Source: JAGLOK01 sp963677605 (GTDB taxonomy: Bacteria; Bacillota; Clostridia; Christensenellales; UMGS416). From it: 64,000 bases of DNA. The stretch is taken from positions 1,426,001 through 1,490,000 of the forward strand of contig CAXXDX010000006.1 of assembly GCA_963677605.2 (NCBI GenBank), in the 5' to 3' direction. Below the pieces are notes generated by a model. It was not told the origin of the DNA. It saw only the letters and a list, made by a program, of their open reading frames with translations, and did no database searches. Positions 17,001 to 25,845 of the stretch are shown here, piece after piece. The position numbers were made by a program, and so were the translations under genes. Within the stretch, counting starts at the first letter, position 1; every line of letters starts with the position of its first letter.

Positions 17001-18226
17001 TAACGGTGTTTAAGCCTGTCCACAGCCTCCAGGGTTTTTTTGTAGGTTCCAAATCCAGTAAGCCTGAAGAATCCTTCTCCGAACTTGCCGAATCCCGAAC
17101 CGGGTGTTCCTACTATCTGGAATTCGTTGAGCAGGTGGTCAAAGAACTGCCATGAGTTCATAACGCCCGGGGTTTTAAGCCATATATAAGGGCTGTCCAC
17201 GCCACCGTAAACATCATATCCCATGGATTTGAAGCAGTCTCTTATAGTCTGTGCATTGCGTCTATAATACTCGATGTTTTTGTCTATCTGCTTTTTGCCT
17301 TCATCGCTGTAGCAGGCAAGAGCAGCCTTTTGGATTATGTATGACACGCCGTTAAACTTTGTTGCGTGACGTCTGTTCCACATCTTGTTTAATGAAAGCG
17401 TGCCGCCTTCCTTCATGTGAACGCGAAGGTTTTTAGGCACTATTGTGTAAGCGCAGCGAACGCCGGTAAAGCCTGCTGTCTTTGAAAAGCTCCTGAATTC
17501 CACAGCGCACTCTTTTGCGCCGTCGATTTCATAAATACTTCTCGGAATGCCTTCGGTTGTCACAAAACGCTCATATGCTCCGTCAAACAAGATTACAGAG
17601 CCGTGTTTTTGTGCGTACTTAACCCACATCTCTAATTCTTCGCGGGTCATTGCTGTTCCTGTCGGATTGTTCGGCGAACAAAGATATATTATATCCACCT
17701 TGCGGAAAGGCAGCTGCGGTGCGAAGTTGTTTTCTTCAAGGCACGGAAGAAACCTGAGTTTTGAAAACTGACCGTCGGGACTTACTTTGCCTGCATTTCC
17801 TGCAAAGATATTGCTGTCGCGGTATACGGGATAAACAGGATCGGTAAGCGCTATAATGTTTCCCGTTCCAAAGAGATCTGTAAAGTTTGCAGTGTCGGAT
17901 TTTGCTCCGTCCGATATGAACACTTCGCATTCTTCAAGCTCCACTCCCAGCGGATTGTAGTCATTTTCTATGATTGCTTTCTTTAAAAACGAAAATCCCG
18001 TGTTGGGCGGATATCCCTCAAAAGTATCCGAGCTTCCCATTTCATCCACAGCTTCATGGAGTGCGCTGAGAACTGCATCCGGAAGGGGCAGCGTCACATC
18101 GCCGATTCCAAGCTTTATGATATCTGCATCGGGGTTTTTCTCTGAATATTCAGCCACTTTCTCCGAAATGGTCTGAAATAGGTAGTTGTTTTTAAGTAAA
18201 TCAAAATTACCGTTAGCGTTAAACAT
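17000..18226 (-). CDS. dapL: LL-diaminopimelate aminotransferase
   Basis: A PLP-dependent class I/II aminotransferase that converts tetrahydrodipicolinate straight to LL-diaminopimelate, bypassing the succinylase/acetylase steps. It feeds dapF, the adjacent upstream gene. Seen: the N-terminal NGNFDLLKNNYLFQTI typical of DapL, CSPNNPTGTAMT for PLP ring binding, and FRSFSKTAGFTGVR with the Schiff-base Lys. The C-terminal GTPGSGFGKFGEGFFRLTGF binds the substrate carboxylates. The 408-aa length is normal. It starts 48 bp after dapF. Confidence 0.95.
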   Translation of the reverse strand: MFNANGNFDLLKNNYLFQTISEKVAEYSEKNPDADIIKLGIGDVTLPLPDAVLSALHEAVDEMGSSDTFEGYPPNTGFSFLKKAIIENDYNPLGVELEECEVFISDGAKSDTANFTDLFGTGNIIALTDPVYPVYRDSNIFAGNAGKVSPDGQFSKLRFLPCLEENNFAPQLPFRKVDIIYLCSPNNPTGTAMTREELEMWVKYAQKHGSVILFDGAYERFVTTEGIPRSIYEIDGAKECAVEFRSFSKTAGFTGVRCAYTIVPKNLRVHMKEGGTLSLNKMWNRRHATKFNGVSYIIQKAALACYSDEGKKQIDKNIEYYRRNAQTIRDCFKSMGYDVYGGVDSPYIWLKTPGVMNSWQFFDHLLNEFQIVGTPGSGFGKFGEGFFRLTGFGTYKKTLEAVDRLKHR

Positions 18227-18274
18227 TGGTTTACTCCTTCTTATATTTTTCTTATATTTTATATTTCTATTTAT

Positions 18275-19111
18275 TTAAAAATCTATTTCCATCTCGCCGG
18301 AGAAAACCTCTTCGGCAGGGCCTGTCATAAATACATCGCCGCCGTCATACTCTATGGTGAGAGTTCCGCCGGGCGAGTGCATGTTAACGCGGTTTTTTGT
18401 AAGCCCTTTTTTAATGCAAGTAACCGCCGCCGCGCAGATTCCCGTTCCGCAGGACAGTGTTTCGCCGCTTCCTCGCTCAAAAATTCTTATATTGCAGTTT
18501 TCGTCGTCCACGAGCTCCACAAACTCAATGTTGCATCGCTCAGGGAAGATCTCATCGCTTTCAAACATAGGCCCTATTGTATTTACAGGATAATTTTTCA
18601 CATCATCCACAAACATCACAGCATGCGGATTGCCCATAGAAACACAGTGAAGCTCATATTCCTTGCCTTCCCTTTCAACTTTTACTCCAAAACAGGGATC
18701 AAGAGTTGTCGGAATATCCTTAGGTTCAAGTATGGGCGCTCCCATATTGACCCGCGCAGCTTTCACTTTGTCATTCTCGTCAGGAAACATATCGATATAT
18801 TTTATGCCCGATCGCGTTTCCAAAGACATTTCAAGGCCTTTTACCATGTTACGGTCATAAACATATTTTGCAATGCATCTTGTAGCATTGCCGCACATGT
18901 TGCCTTCTGATCCATCGATATTAAACATGCGCATCCTAAAGTCCGCAACATCCGAAGGCAGGATTAGAACGATACCATCGCCGCCCACGCCAAAATGTCT
19001 GTCCGACATTATGACTGCCGCTTTTTCGATGTCGGGAAGCGTAACCTTTGAGCCGTCTATATATACATAGTCGTTTCCCGCGCCATGCATTTTTACAAAA
19101 GGTATTTTCAT
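18275..19111 (-). CDS. dapF: Diaminopimelate epimerase
   Basis: Interconverts LL- and meso-diaminopimelate, giving meso-DAP for peptidoglycan and the lysine precursor. The two catalytic cysteines of the two-base mechanism are in EGNMCGNATRCIAKY and LSCGTGICAAAV. The N-terminal KMHGAGNDYVYIDG is the family signature. The 278-aa length is normal. It begins 10 bp after gltD, so glutamate made by GltBD, the amino donor for DapL, is co-expressed with its consumer. Confidence 0.96.
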   Translation of the reverse strand: MKIPFVKMHGAGNDYVYIDGSKVTLPDIEKAAVIMSDRHFGVGGDGIVLILPSDVADFRMRMFNIDGSEGNMCGNATRCIAKYVYDRNMVKGLEMSLETRSGIKYIDMFPDENDKVKAARVNMGAPILEPKDIPTTLDPCFGVKVEREGKEYELHCVSMGNPHAVMFVDDVKNYPVNTIGPMFESDEIFPERCNIEFVELVDDENCNIRIFERGSGETLSCGTGICAAAVTCIKKGLTKNRVNMHSPGGTLTIEYDGGDVFMTGPAEEVFSGEMEIDF

Positions 19112-19121
19112 AGCTTATCCT

Positions 19122-20567
19122 TTAATCCTTCATCAGGTATTCATCTGCCTGCTCGGCAGCTTTTCTTCCTTCCAATATACCCCATATGACAAGTGACTGT
19201 CCACGTCTGTAGTCGCCTGCTGTAAAGACATTTTCTTTTGACGTAGAATAATCTTCGCCGGGTTTTACGCCGAACGCATCCATAAGGTAGTTTTCAGGAC
19301 CTAAAAAGCCCATGCTCAAAAGAACGAGGTCGGCAGGATATGTTTTTTCAGTCCCTTTGATTGGAACGGGGCTTGGGCGTCCGCCGCCTTCGGGGAACTC
19401 CCAGTTTATAAGCACAGTGTCTGCTGACACGACTTTTCCGTCCTTGCCGTTAAACTTCAGCGTATTTATCTCATATGTCCTAGGATCTTTGCCTTGGGTA
19501 TATATTGCTTCCTGTTGGCCGTAGTCCGTCTTTTTAACGGCGGGCCAGCGCGGCCACGGATTGTTTTCCGTGCGCTCTTCAGGAGGTTCAGGCATGATTT
19601 CAAACTGCTCAACATGCTCAGCTCCGCAGCGGATGGAAGTTCCCACACAGTCGTTGCCTGTGTCGCCGCCGCCGATTACTATAACATTTTTGCCTTTAAG
19701 CATGTCCTTTAAAGCGTCATATCCGTCATTTATAAGCATTTTTGTTGTTTTCTTTAAAAAATCAACAGCAAACTCGATGCCCTCAAACTCACGTCCGGGG
19801 ATTTTGAGATCGCGGGGCGCTGTTGCTCCACCGCAAAGTATAACAGCATCGTATTTTTCGTTCATTTCCTCTGCTGTAATGTCTTTTCCCACATCGCAGG
19901 AAGTGATAAACTCAACTCCGAGTTTTTCCATGATGGCTACGCGTCTGTCGATGACCTTTTTGTCAAGCTTCATGTTGGGTATTCCATACATCAAAAGCCC
20001 GCCGATTTTGTCGTCGCGTTCGTATACAGTAACTTCATGACCGAGCTGACAAAGCCTCCATGCAGCAGAAAGCCCTGCAGGACCTGAGCCTACAACAGCC
20101 GCTTTTTTGCCTGTTGTTCGGGAAGGCTTTCCGCCTTCTTCCACCCAGCCTTCTTCAAAAGCCTTTTCGGTTATAGTATATTCATTGTATTTTATTGTGA
20201 CAGCTTCGCCGTTTAATGCGTTTGTGCATGCTCCCTCACACGGTGCAGGGCACACTCTGGCTGTCATCTCCGGAAGAATGTTTGTAGCCGCCAAGCGGTC
20301 CCATGCGCCTTTAAAGATGCCTCGGTACAAAAGCTCATTCCATTCGGGGATGTGGTTATGGTTCGGGCACCCCGAAACGGCACGGTCAAATATTATTCCG
20401 CTGTGGCAGAAAGGTATTCCGCAGTCCATGCAGCGAGCCGCCTGATTGCGCTGTGCATCTTCATCAAGAGGGATAACAAACTCGTCAAAGTTTTTAAGCC
20501 TCTCCTCCGGCTCAATCCATTTCGAGCCCTCTCTGTTATATTCAAGAAATCCTGTCGGTTTTCCCAT
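19122..20567 (-). CDS. gltD: Glutamate synthase small subunit
   Basis: FAD-containing subunit that passes electrons from NAD(P)H to the large subunit. The N-terminal domain has two 4Fe-4S-type cysteine clusters (ARCMDCGIPFCHSG, then VCPAPCEGACTNAL). Two dinucleotide folds follow: GSGPAGLSAAWRLCQLGHEV for FAD and VIGGGDTGNDCVGTS for NAD(P)H. The C-terminal SMGFLGPE and VFTAGDYRRGQSLVIW are conserved. The 481-aa length is standard. It lies 29 bp after gltB. Confidence 0.95.
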   Translation of the reverse strand: MGKPTGFLEYNREGSKWIEPEERLKNFDEFVIPLDEDAQRNQAARCMDCGIPFCHSGIIFDRAVSGCPNHNHIPEWNELLYRGIFKGAWDRLAATNILPEMTARVCPAPCEGACTNALNGEAVTIKYNEYTITEKAFEEGWVEEGGKPSRTTGKKAAVVGSGPAGLSAAWRLCQLGHEVTVYERDDKIGGLLMYGIPNMKLDKKVIDRRVAIMEKLGVEFITSCDVGKDITAEEMNEKYDAVILCGGATAPRDLKIPGREFEGIEFAVDFLKKTTKMLINDGYDALKDMLKGKNVIVIGGGDTGNDCVGTSIRCGAEHVEQFEIMPEPPEERTENNPWPRWPAVKKTDYGQQEAIYTQGKDPRTYEINTLKFNGKDGKVVSADTVLINWEFPEGGGRPSPVPIKGTEKTYPADLVLLSMGFLGPENYLMDAFGVKPGEDYSTSKENVFTAGDYRRGQSLVIWGILEGRKAAEQADEYLMKD

Positions 20568-20596
20568 CGTTTCCTCCTAAAGTATGTCCAAATATG

Positions 20597-23500
20597 TTAT
20601 TTAGCTCCGACTTTGCGTTCAAACGCAACCGTCAGCATTTCCATTCCTTCAAGCCCTTCGGCCTTAGCGTTCTCAATTTCGTTTAGCATCTGTTCATAAT
20701 CCAGCGGAAGAACTTTAACAAACTTCTTGATTGAATTATTCCAGTCGCCTATTATTTTATCAGCCACTTCAGAGCCTGTGTAAAGCTTGTGATTTTTGAT
20801 AAGCTCATGAAGCTTTATCTGCTCGTCATTGTCGGAAATATCGGTAAGCGATACCATCTCCATGTTGCAGTGTTCCGCAAAATCGCCCGCTTCATCGTAT
20901 ACATAAGCAACACCGCCGGACATTCCTGCAGCGAAGTTATATCCAACCGAACCGAGTATTACGGCAATACCGCCTGTCATGTATTCACAGCCATGGTCGC
21001 CGACGCCTTCAACAACAGCGGATACGCCCGAGTTTCTTACGCAGAATCTCTCACCCGCAAGACCGCGGATGTAAACTTCGCCGTCTGTTGCGCCATAGCA
21101 GGCAACGTTTCCGATTATTGTGTTTTCCTGAGCCACATAGCTTGCATCATCAGGCGGATAGATCACAACTTTACCTCCGCAGATGCCTTTTGCCACATAG
21201 TCGTTTGCATCACCAACAAGCTCGAGCGATATACCCTGCGGTATAAATGCACCAAAGCTCTGTCCGGCTGTACCATGGAATTTGTACTTAATCTGGTCTT
21301 TTTCAAGCCCGTAGTTGCCGTATCTTTTTGCAAGCCACGCTCCAAGCCTTGTGCCTGTTGTGCGCTCTTCGTTGCATGTGTCCATTTCAATCTCGACAGT
21401 CTGGCCTGTCTGAACCAATGCTTCAATAGCCGCGAAATAGTGTTCCCACTCAGAAGCTCCGGCAAGCGGTGCCATGTGTTTTTTCTTGATTGGTGTCGGA
21501 TTATAAAGCACGGATGAAAGGTCAACCGTTGCCGCTTTGCCGCTCAACCCTTGTTTCTGTCGCAGTATTTCAGCATGGCCTATCATCTCATCAAGCGATC
21601 TGAATCCAAGCTCTGCCATAATCTCGCGAAGATGTTCAGCGATAAATATCATGCAGTTTTCCACATATTCAGGTTTACCTGAGAAGAATTTTCTCAGCTC
21701 AGGGTTTTGTGTCGCAACGCCGACAGGGCATGTATTAAGGTTACACACACGCATCATTATGCATCCGAGAGATACAAGAGGCAGTGTCGCAAATCCATAT
21801 TCCTCCGCACCCAGCAGAGCAGCGATTGCAACGTCGCGTCCGGACATCATCTTTCCGTCAGTTTCAAGAAGCACTCTTTCGCGAAGCCCGTTCATCTGAA
21901 GAGTCTGGTGTGTTTCAGCTACGCCAAGCTCCCACGGAAGTCCTGCGTGGTGAATTGAAGTCCTGGGCGACGCTCCTGTTCCTCCGTCATAACCCGAAAC
22001 AAGGATAACGTCAGCTTTACCTTTTGCTACACCGGCTGCAATAGTGCCTACGCCGATTTCGGAAACCAGCTTAACGTTAACGCGAGCCGCAGGATTGGCA
22101 TTCTTTAAGTCATATATAAGCTGTGCCAAGTCCTCAATTGAATATATATCATGGTGGGGCGGCGGTGAAATAAGTCCAACACCCGGTGTGGAGTTACGCA
22201 CTTTCGCAATCCAAGGATACACTTTGTGTCCCGGAAGGTGTCCGCCTTCGCCGGGTTTAGCACCCTGTGCCATTTTAATCTGTATTTCCTGAGCGCTTGA
22301 AAGGTAGTGCGCTGTAACGCCAAATCTTCCCGATGCCACCTGTTTTATGGCAGAACATGCAAGGTCACCGTTTTCATCCACTTCAAAGCGTTTCGGGTCT
22401 TCCCCGCCTTCGCCCGAGTTGGATTTTCCCTTGAGTCTGTTCATGGCGATTGCCATGCAGGTGTGCGCTTCCTCTCCGATGGAGCCGTAGCTCATCGCAC
22501 CAGTTTTAAAGCGGGTTACTATGCGCTCCATAGGCTCCACTTCATCAAGCGGAACAGGCTGTCTCAGGCTGTTGTTAAACTCAAGCAATGAGCGCAATGT
22601 ATTAATCTGCTCTTCTTCGCTTGAAAGTTTCTCATAATATTGTTTATAAAGGCTGTAGTCTCCCTTGCGCACCGCCTGTTGGAACAGATGGATTGTTTCG
22701 GGGTTATACATATGCACTTCGCCTTCGGCTTTATATTGAAAGATACCACCTGATTTAAGCGGATCATTTTTAAGTGCACCGTAAGCTACGTTGTGACGTT
22801 TTGCCGTCTCATCCGCAATATGGCTCATTTCAAGCCCTTCGATGCGGCTTGCAGTTCCGGTGAAGTATTTGTCTATAACTTTGCTTGATATACCAAGTGC
22901 TTCAAAAACCTGAGCGCCCTGATATCCGGCAACAGCCGATATGCCCATCTTGGACATTATCTTGACTATTCCCTTAACAATAGCTTTTATATAGTTGTGA
23001 ACAGCCTTTTCGCCGTCGATTCCTTCTACATAGCCCGTTTTTTCAAAGTCGCGGACGATTGAGTATGCAAGATACGGATGAACCGCTGCCACACCGTAGC
23101 CGACTAAAGTCGCAAAATGATGCACTTCATATGGCTCAGCTGAATCAAGCACGATGTCCACTCTGCCGCGCAAGCCCTGACGAATCAGGAAATGATGCAG
23201 TCCGGAAACTGCAAGAAGTGCGGGTATTCCGGCTTTCTTGTCGCAGAATCCTCGGTCGGACAGCACAAGGATTGTGCTTCCGTTCTCCGCTGCAGTCTGC
23301 GCATCCATAAACATGCTGGAAAGCGCAGCTTCCAATCCTTCGCCTCCGCGCTCAACATCATAGAGCATTGAAAGCTTTGTAACCTTGAATCCGTCTTCGT
23401 TAAGCGAAAGTATTTTAGCGTATTCTTCGTCATCTATAATCGGAGAATCAATTCTCAGTTTGCGGCAATTATCGCCTAAATCGCTGGTAAACTGTCCTGA

Positions 23501-25138
23501 TGAACCGAGAAACACCTCAGTTCCTGTAACGATTTCTTCGCGCAGCGCATCAATCGGCGGGTTTGTAACCTGCGCAAACAGCTGCTTAAAGTAATTGTAG
23601 AGAGGCTGATACTGCTCGGACAGCACCGCAACCGGCGTGTCCATGCCCATGGCTGCAATCGGCTCTTTGCCGTCCTGTGCCATAGGAACGAGTATCGAGT
23701 TAATAGCCTCGTATGTGTATCCAAACGCTTTGAGAGCCGTTCCGAGTTCTGCATTTTCAATCGGTGCTTCTATAATATCCACAGCTTTAATGTCATCGAT
23801 TAGCATGCGGTATTCTTTTAGCCAGTCCTGATACGGATAGCGCATTGCATAGTCCTGCTTTACCTCGTGGTCAAGCATCACTTTTCCGTTTTTGGTGTCA
23901 ACCAATACCATCTCGCCGGGACCCAGACGTTTCTTGGAAACAATTTCGCTTGCCGGAATGTCCAAAACACCCGCTTCGCTTGCAAGCACTACGCGTCTGT
24001 CTTTAGTCTGCAAAAAGCGCGCCGGACGAAGGCCGTTACGGTCGAGTATCGCTCCCGCAAAATCGCCGTCTGAAAAACAGATGGCAGCAGGGCCGTCCCA
24101 CGGTTCCATTATGTTGGCATTATATTCATAAAAAGCCTTCATTTCAGGCGATATATCTATAGCCTTTGACCATGCCTCCGGTATCATCATCAAGAGAACC
24201 TGAGCCATCGGCCTTCCCTGCAGGCTTAAAAACTCCATACAGTTGTCAAACACTGTAGAGTCGGAGCCTTCCTCGTCCAACACTGGAATTACTGCATCGC
24301 GGACGTTTTTAAATACTCCGCCGTCATTTACCTGCTCGCGCGATTTAAACCAGTTTTTATTTCCGCGAAGTGTGTTTATCTCACCGTTATGGGCAATAAA
24401 GCGACAGGGCTGCGCTCTGTCCCATGAAGGGAATGTGTTTGTTGAAAACCTTGAATGCACCACACAGATAGATGTCTGCATGTCTTCATCATCAAGGTCC
24501 GGGAAAAACTTTCTAAGCTGCCATGCGTGAAGCATTCCTTTGTATACAAGTGTTTTAGAAGAAAGTGATGAGAAATAGTAATCATCATTTCCTGCAAAAC
24601 GTATTTTCTGCTCAAGCATGCGGCGAAGAACATAAAGCTTGTGCTCGAATCCGCCGTCCACCTTGAAATTACCTGCACCTGTTATAAACAGCTGGTAAAA
24701 CTTCGGCATACAGTCGCGGGCTGCAGGGCCAGCATCAAAGTAGCTGTATGGTATGTTTCTGATATGCAAAAGATCAAAGCCCATATTAGAAATAATAGCC
24801 TTTGTTTCTTCCATAAGCTTTTCTCTGCGCTCATCATCTCTGGGCATAAAAAGCATCCCGACGGCATATTTGCCAAGTTCAGGAAGCTCAACATCATCTT
24901 TTTTCAATACTTTTCTTAAAAACTTATCGGGCATCGCCATAAGTATTCCTGCGCCGTCGCCCGTATCTTCTTCAGCACCTGTTCCGCCGCGGTGAACCAA
25001 ACGCTCAAGAATCGTAAGTCCGTCATCGACTATATCTCTTGAAGCCTTTCCGTCCATCTGGGCAATAAAACCCATACCGCATGCGTCATGCTCATATTCG
25101 GGTCTGTAAAGCCCCTGTGCTTCTGGCCATTTTTCCAT
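20597..25138 (-). CDS. gltB: Glutamate synthase large subunit
   Basis: Reductively transfers the glutamine amide to 2-oxoglutarate, giving two glutamates. It has an N-terminal class II glutamine amidotransferase domain whose catalytic Cys is in EHDACGMGFIAQ; a short propeptide would be removed before it. A central domain is followed by the FMN synthase domain (KSNSGEGGEDPKRF, VSGYDGGTGASPRTS), the 3Fe-4S cysteines (CIMMRVCNLNTCPVG) and the C-terminal GXGXG helix (GGKVVIYPP, GLAGERFCVRNSG). The start is ATG 25138 with GGAGG upstream; a further 20 in-frame codons overlap the ANTAR gene end and are not needed. 1513 aa is full length. Confidence 0.95.
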   Translation of the reverse strand: MEKWPEAQGLYRPEYEHDACGMGFIAQMDGKASRDIVDDGLTILERLVHRGGTGAEEDTGDGAGILMAMPDKFLRKVLKKDDVELPELGKYAVGMLFMPRDDERREKLMEETKAIISNMGFDLLHIRNIPYSYFDAGPAARDCMPKFYQLFITGAGNFKVDGGFEHKLYVLRRMLEQKIRFAGNDDYYFSSLSSKTLVYKGMLHAWQLRKFFPDLDDEDMQTSICVVHSRFSTNTFPSWDRAQPCRFIAHNGEINTLRGNKNWFKSREQVNDGGVFKNVRDAVIPVLDEEGSDSTVFDNCMEFLSLQGRPMAQVLLMMIPEAWSKAIDISPEMKAFYEYNANIMEPWDGPAAICFSDGDFAGAILDRNGLRPARFLQTKDRRVVLASEAGVLDIPASEIVSKKRLGPGEMVLVDTKNGKVMLDHEVKQDYAMRYPYQDWLKEYRMLIDDIKAVDIIEAPIENAELGTALKAFGYTYEAINSILVPMAQDGKEPIAAMGMDTPVAVLSEQYQPLYNYFKQLFAQVTNPPIDALREEIVTGTEVFLGSSGQFTSDLGDNCRKLRIDSPIIDDEEYAKILSLNEDGFKVTKLSMLYDVERGGEGLEAALSSMFMDAQTAAENGSTILVLSDRGFCDKKAGIPALLAVSGLHHFLIRQGLRGRVDIVLDSAEPYEVHHFATLVGYGVAAVHPYLAYSIVRDFEKTGYVEGIDGEKAVHNYIKAIVKGIVKIMSKMGISAVAGYQGAQVFEALGISSKVIDKYFTGTASRIEGLEMSHIADETAKRHNVAYGALKNDPLKSGGIFQYKAEGEVHMYNPETIHLFQQAVRKGDYSLYKQYYEKLSSEEEQINTLRSLLEFNNSLRQPVPLDEVEPMERIVTRFKTGAMSYGSIGEEAHTCMAIAMNRLKGKSNSGEGGEDPKRFEVDENGDLACSAIKQVASGRFGVTAHYLSSAQEIQIKMAQGAKPGEGGHLPGHKVYPWIAKVRNSTPGVGLISPPPHHDIYSIEDLAQLIYDLKNANPAARVNVKLVSEIGVGTIAAGVAKGKADVILVSGYDGGTGASPRTSIHHAGLPWELGVAETHQTLQMNGLRERVLLETDGKMMSGRDVAIAALLGAEEYGFATLPLVSLGCIMMRVCNLNTCPVGVATQNPELRKFFSGKPEYVENCMIFIAEHLREIMAELGFRSLDEMIGHAEILRQKQGLSGKAATVDLSSVLYNPTPIKKKHMAPLAGASEWEHYFAAIEALVQTGQTVEIEMDTCNEERTTGTRLGAWLAKRYGNYGLEKDQIKYKFHGTAGQSFGAFIPQGISLELVGDANDYVAKGICGGKVVIYPPDDASYVAQENTIIGNVACYGATDGEVYIRGLAGERFCVRNSGVSAVVEGVGDHGCEYMTGGIAVILGSVGYNFAAGMSGGVAYVYDEAGDFAEHCNMEMVSLTDISDNDEQIKLHELIKNHKLYTGSEVADKIIGDWNNSIKKFVKVLPLDYEQMLNEIENAKAEGLEGMEMLTVAFERKVGAK

Positions 25139-25160
25139 GCTATCCTTACCTCCAGTAATC

Positions 25161-25754
25161 TTACCAATATCTATAAAATTCTTTACCATCTGTGTCAATT
25201 ACAGTCTGCGCCACCTCGCGGATCGGAACTCCCGTATCCATGGATGATTTCTGCAGCGCTCTGTATGCTTCAGGCTCGCTCATATCGTATTTTTCCATGA
25301 GAACAGCCTTGGCTTTTGCCACAATAGCGCGCCTGTCCAGAGTTTTCTGGAGCCTGTCGCGCTCGCGGGCTACGCCATAAAGTCTTTGTCTAAACCTCAT
25401 TGCCATCTCAAATGCATTTTGCAGAACCATTTTTGAGACAGGTTTAACCAAACAAGTTATATCGTAACCGTCAAATTTGCTTTCTATATAAACTTTTTCG
25501 TCGGCGGATGTTATAAGAATGACGCTTGCAGTGCTCTTTTCCGCCAAATCCACAGACAAATCCAATCCGCTCATATCCGGAAGAGACGAGCTGCATAAAA
25601 CTATGTCAAACTTCCTTACGGAAGCCGTTCTTATAGCATTACCTCCGCTGTGGCATACTGCCGTCACCCTGTGCCCCAACGAAGTAATTAACCTTTCTAC
25701 TTGTGAGCATATCTTGCCCTGACGCATCACCAGCAGTATTTCGCCGGAAACCAA
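25161..25754 (-). CDS. ANTAR-domain antiterminator with degenerate receiver
   Basis: An RNA-binding regulator expected to prevent termination in leaders of nitrogen genes, as NasT, AmiR and EutV do. The C-terminal third is a clear ANTAR domain (RDRLQKTLDRRAIVAKAKAV, then LMEKYDMSEPEAYRALQKSS). The N-terminal 120 residues have a receiver fold, but the acidic pair after strand 1 is replaced (ILLVMRQG) and the phospho-acceptor Asp position is Ser55 in IVLCSSSLPDMSG; the Lys of LVKPV is kept. Control by phosphorylation is therefore doubtful. The start is TTG 25754, preceded by AAAGGGGG, since ATG 25727 would delete strand 1. It lies between glnA and gltB, 22 bp before gltB. Confidence 0.88.
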   Translation of the reverse strand: MVSGEILLVMRQGKICSQVERLITSLGHRVTAVCHSGGNAIRTASVRKFDIVLCSSSLPDMSGLDLSVDLAEKSTASVILITSADEKVYIESKFDGYDITCLVKPVSKMVLQNAFEMAMRFRQRLYGVARERDRLQKTLDRRAIVAKAKAVLMEKYDMSEPEAYRALQKSSMDTGVPIREVAQTVIDTDGKEFYRYW

Positions 25755-25803
25755 GTACGTCACCCCCTTTAACCCTAAAAAATGAGAAAAAAAATATTCC
25801 AAC

Positions 25804-25837
25804 GGGTTCTTCGGGGGAGTATCTCCCCCGACAACCC
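25804..25837 (-). terminator. Strong hairpin between glnA and the ANTAR gene (terminator/attenuator)
   Basis: A 9-bp GC-rich stem TCGGGGGAG/CTCCCCCGA (loop of 3) is extended by GGGTT/AACCC. Eight Ts follow about seven bases later on the minus strand (25790-25797). It ends the glnA message, probably partially, since no promoter is seen for the ANTAR-gltB-gltD genes behind it. Confidence 0.7.
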
Positions 25838-25845
25838 TTTTAGTT

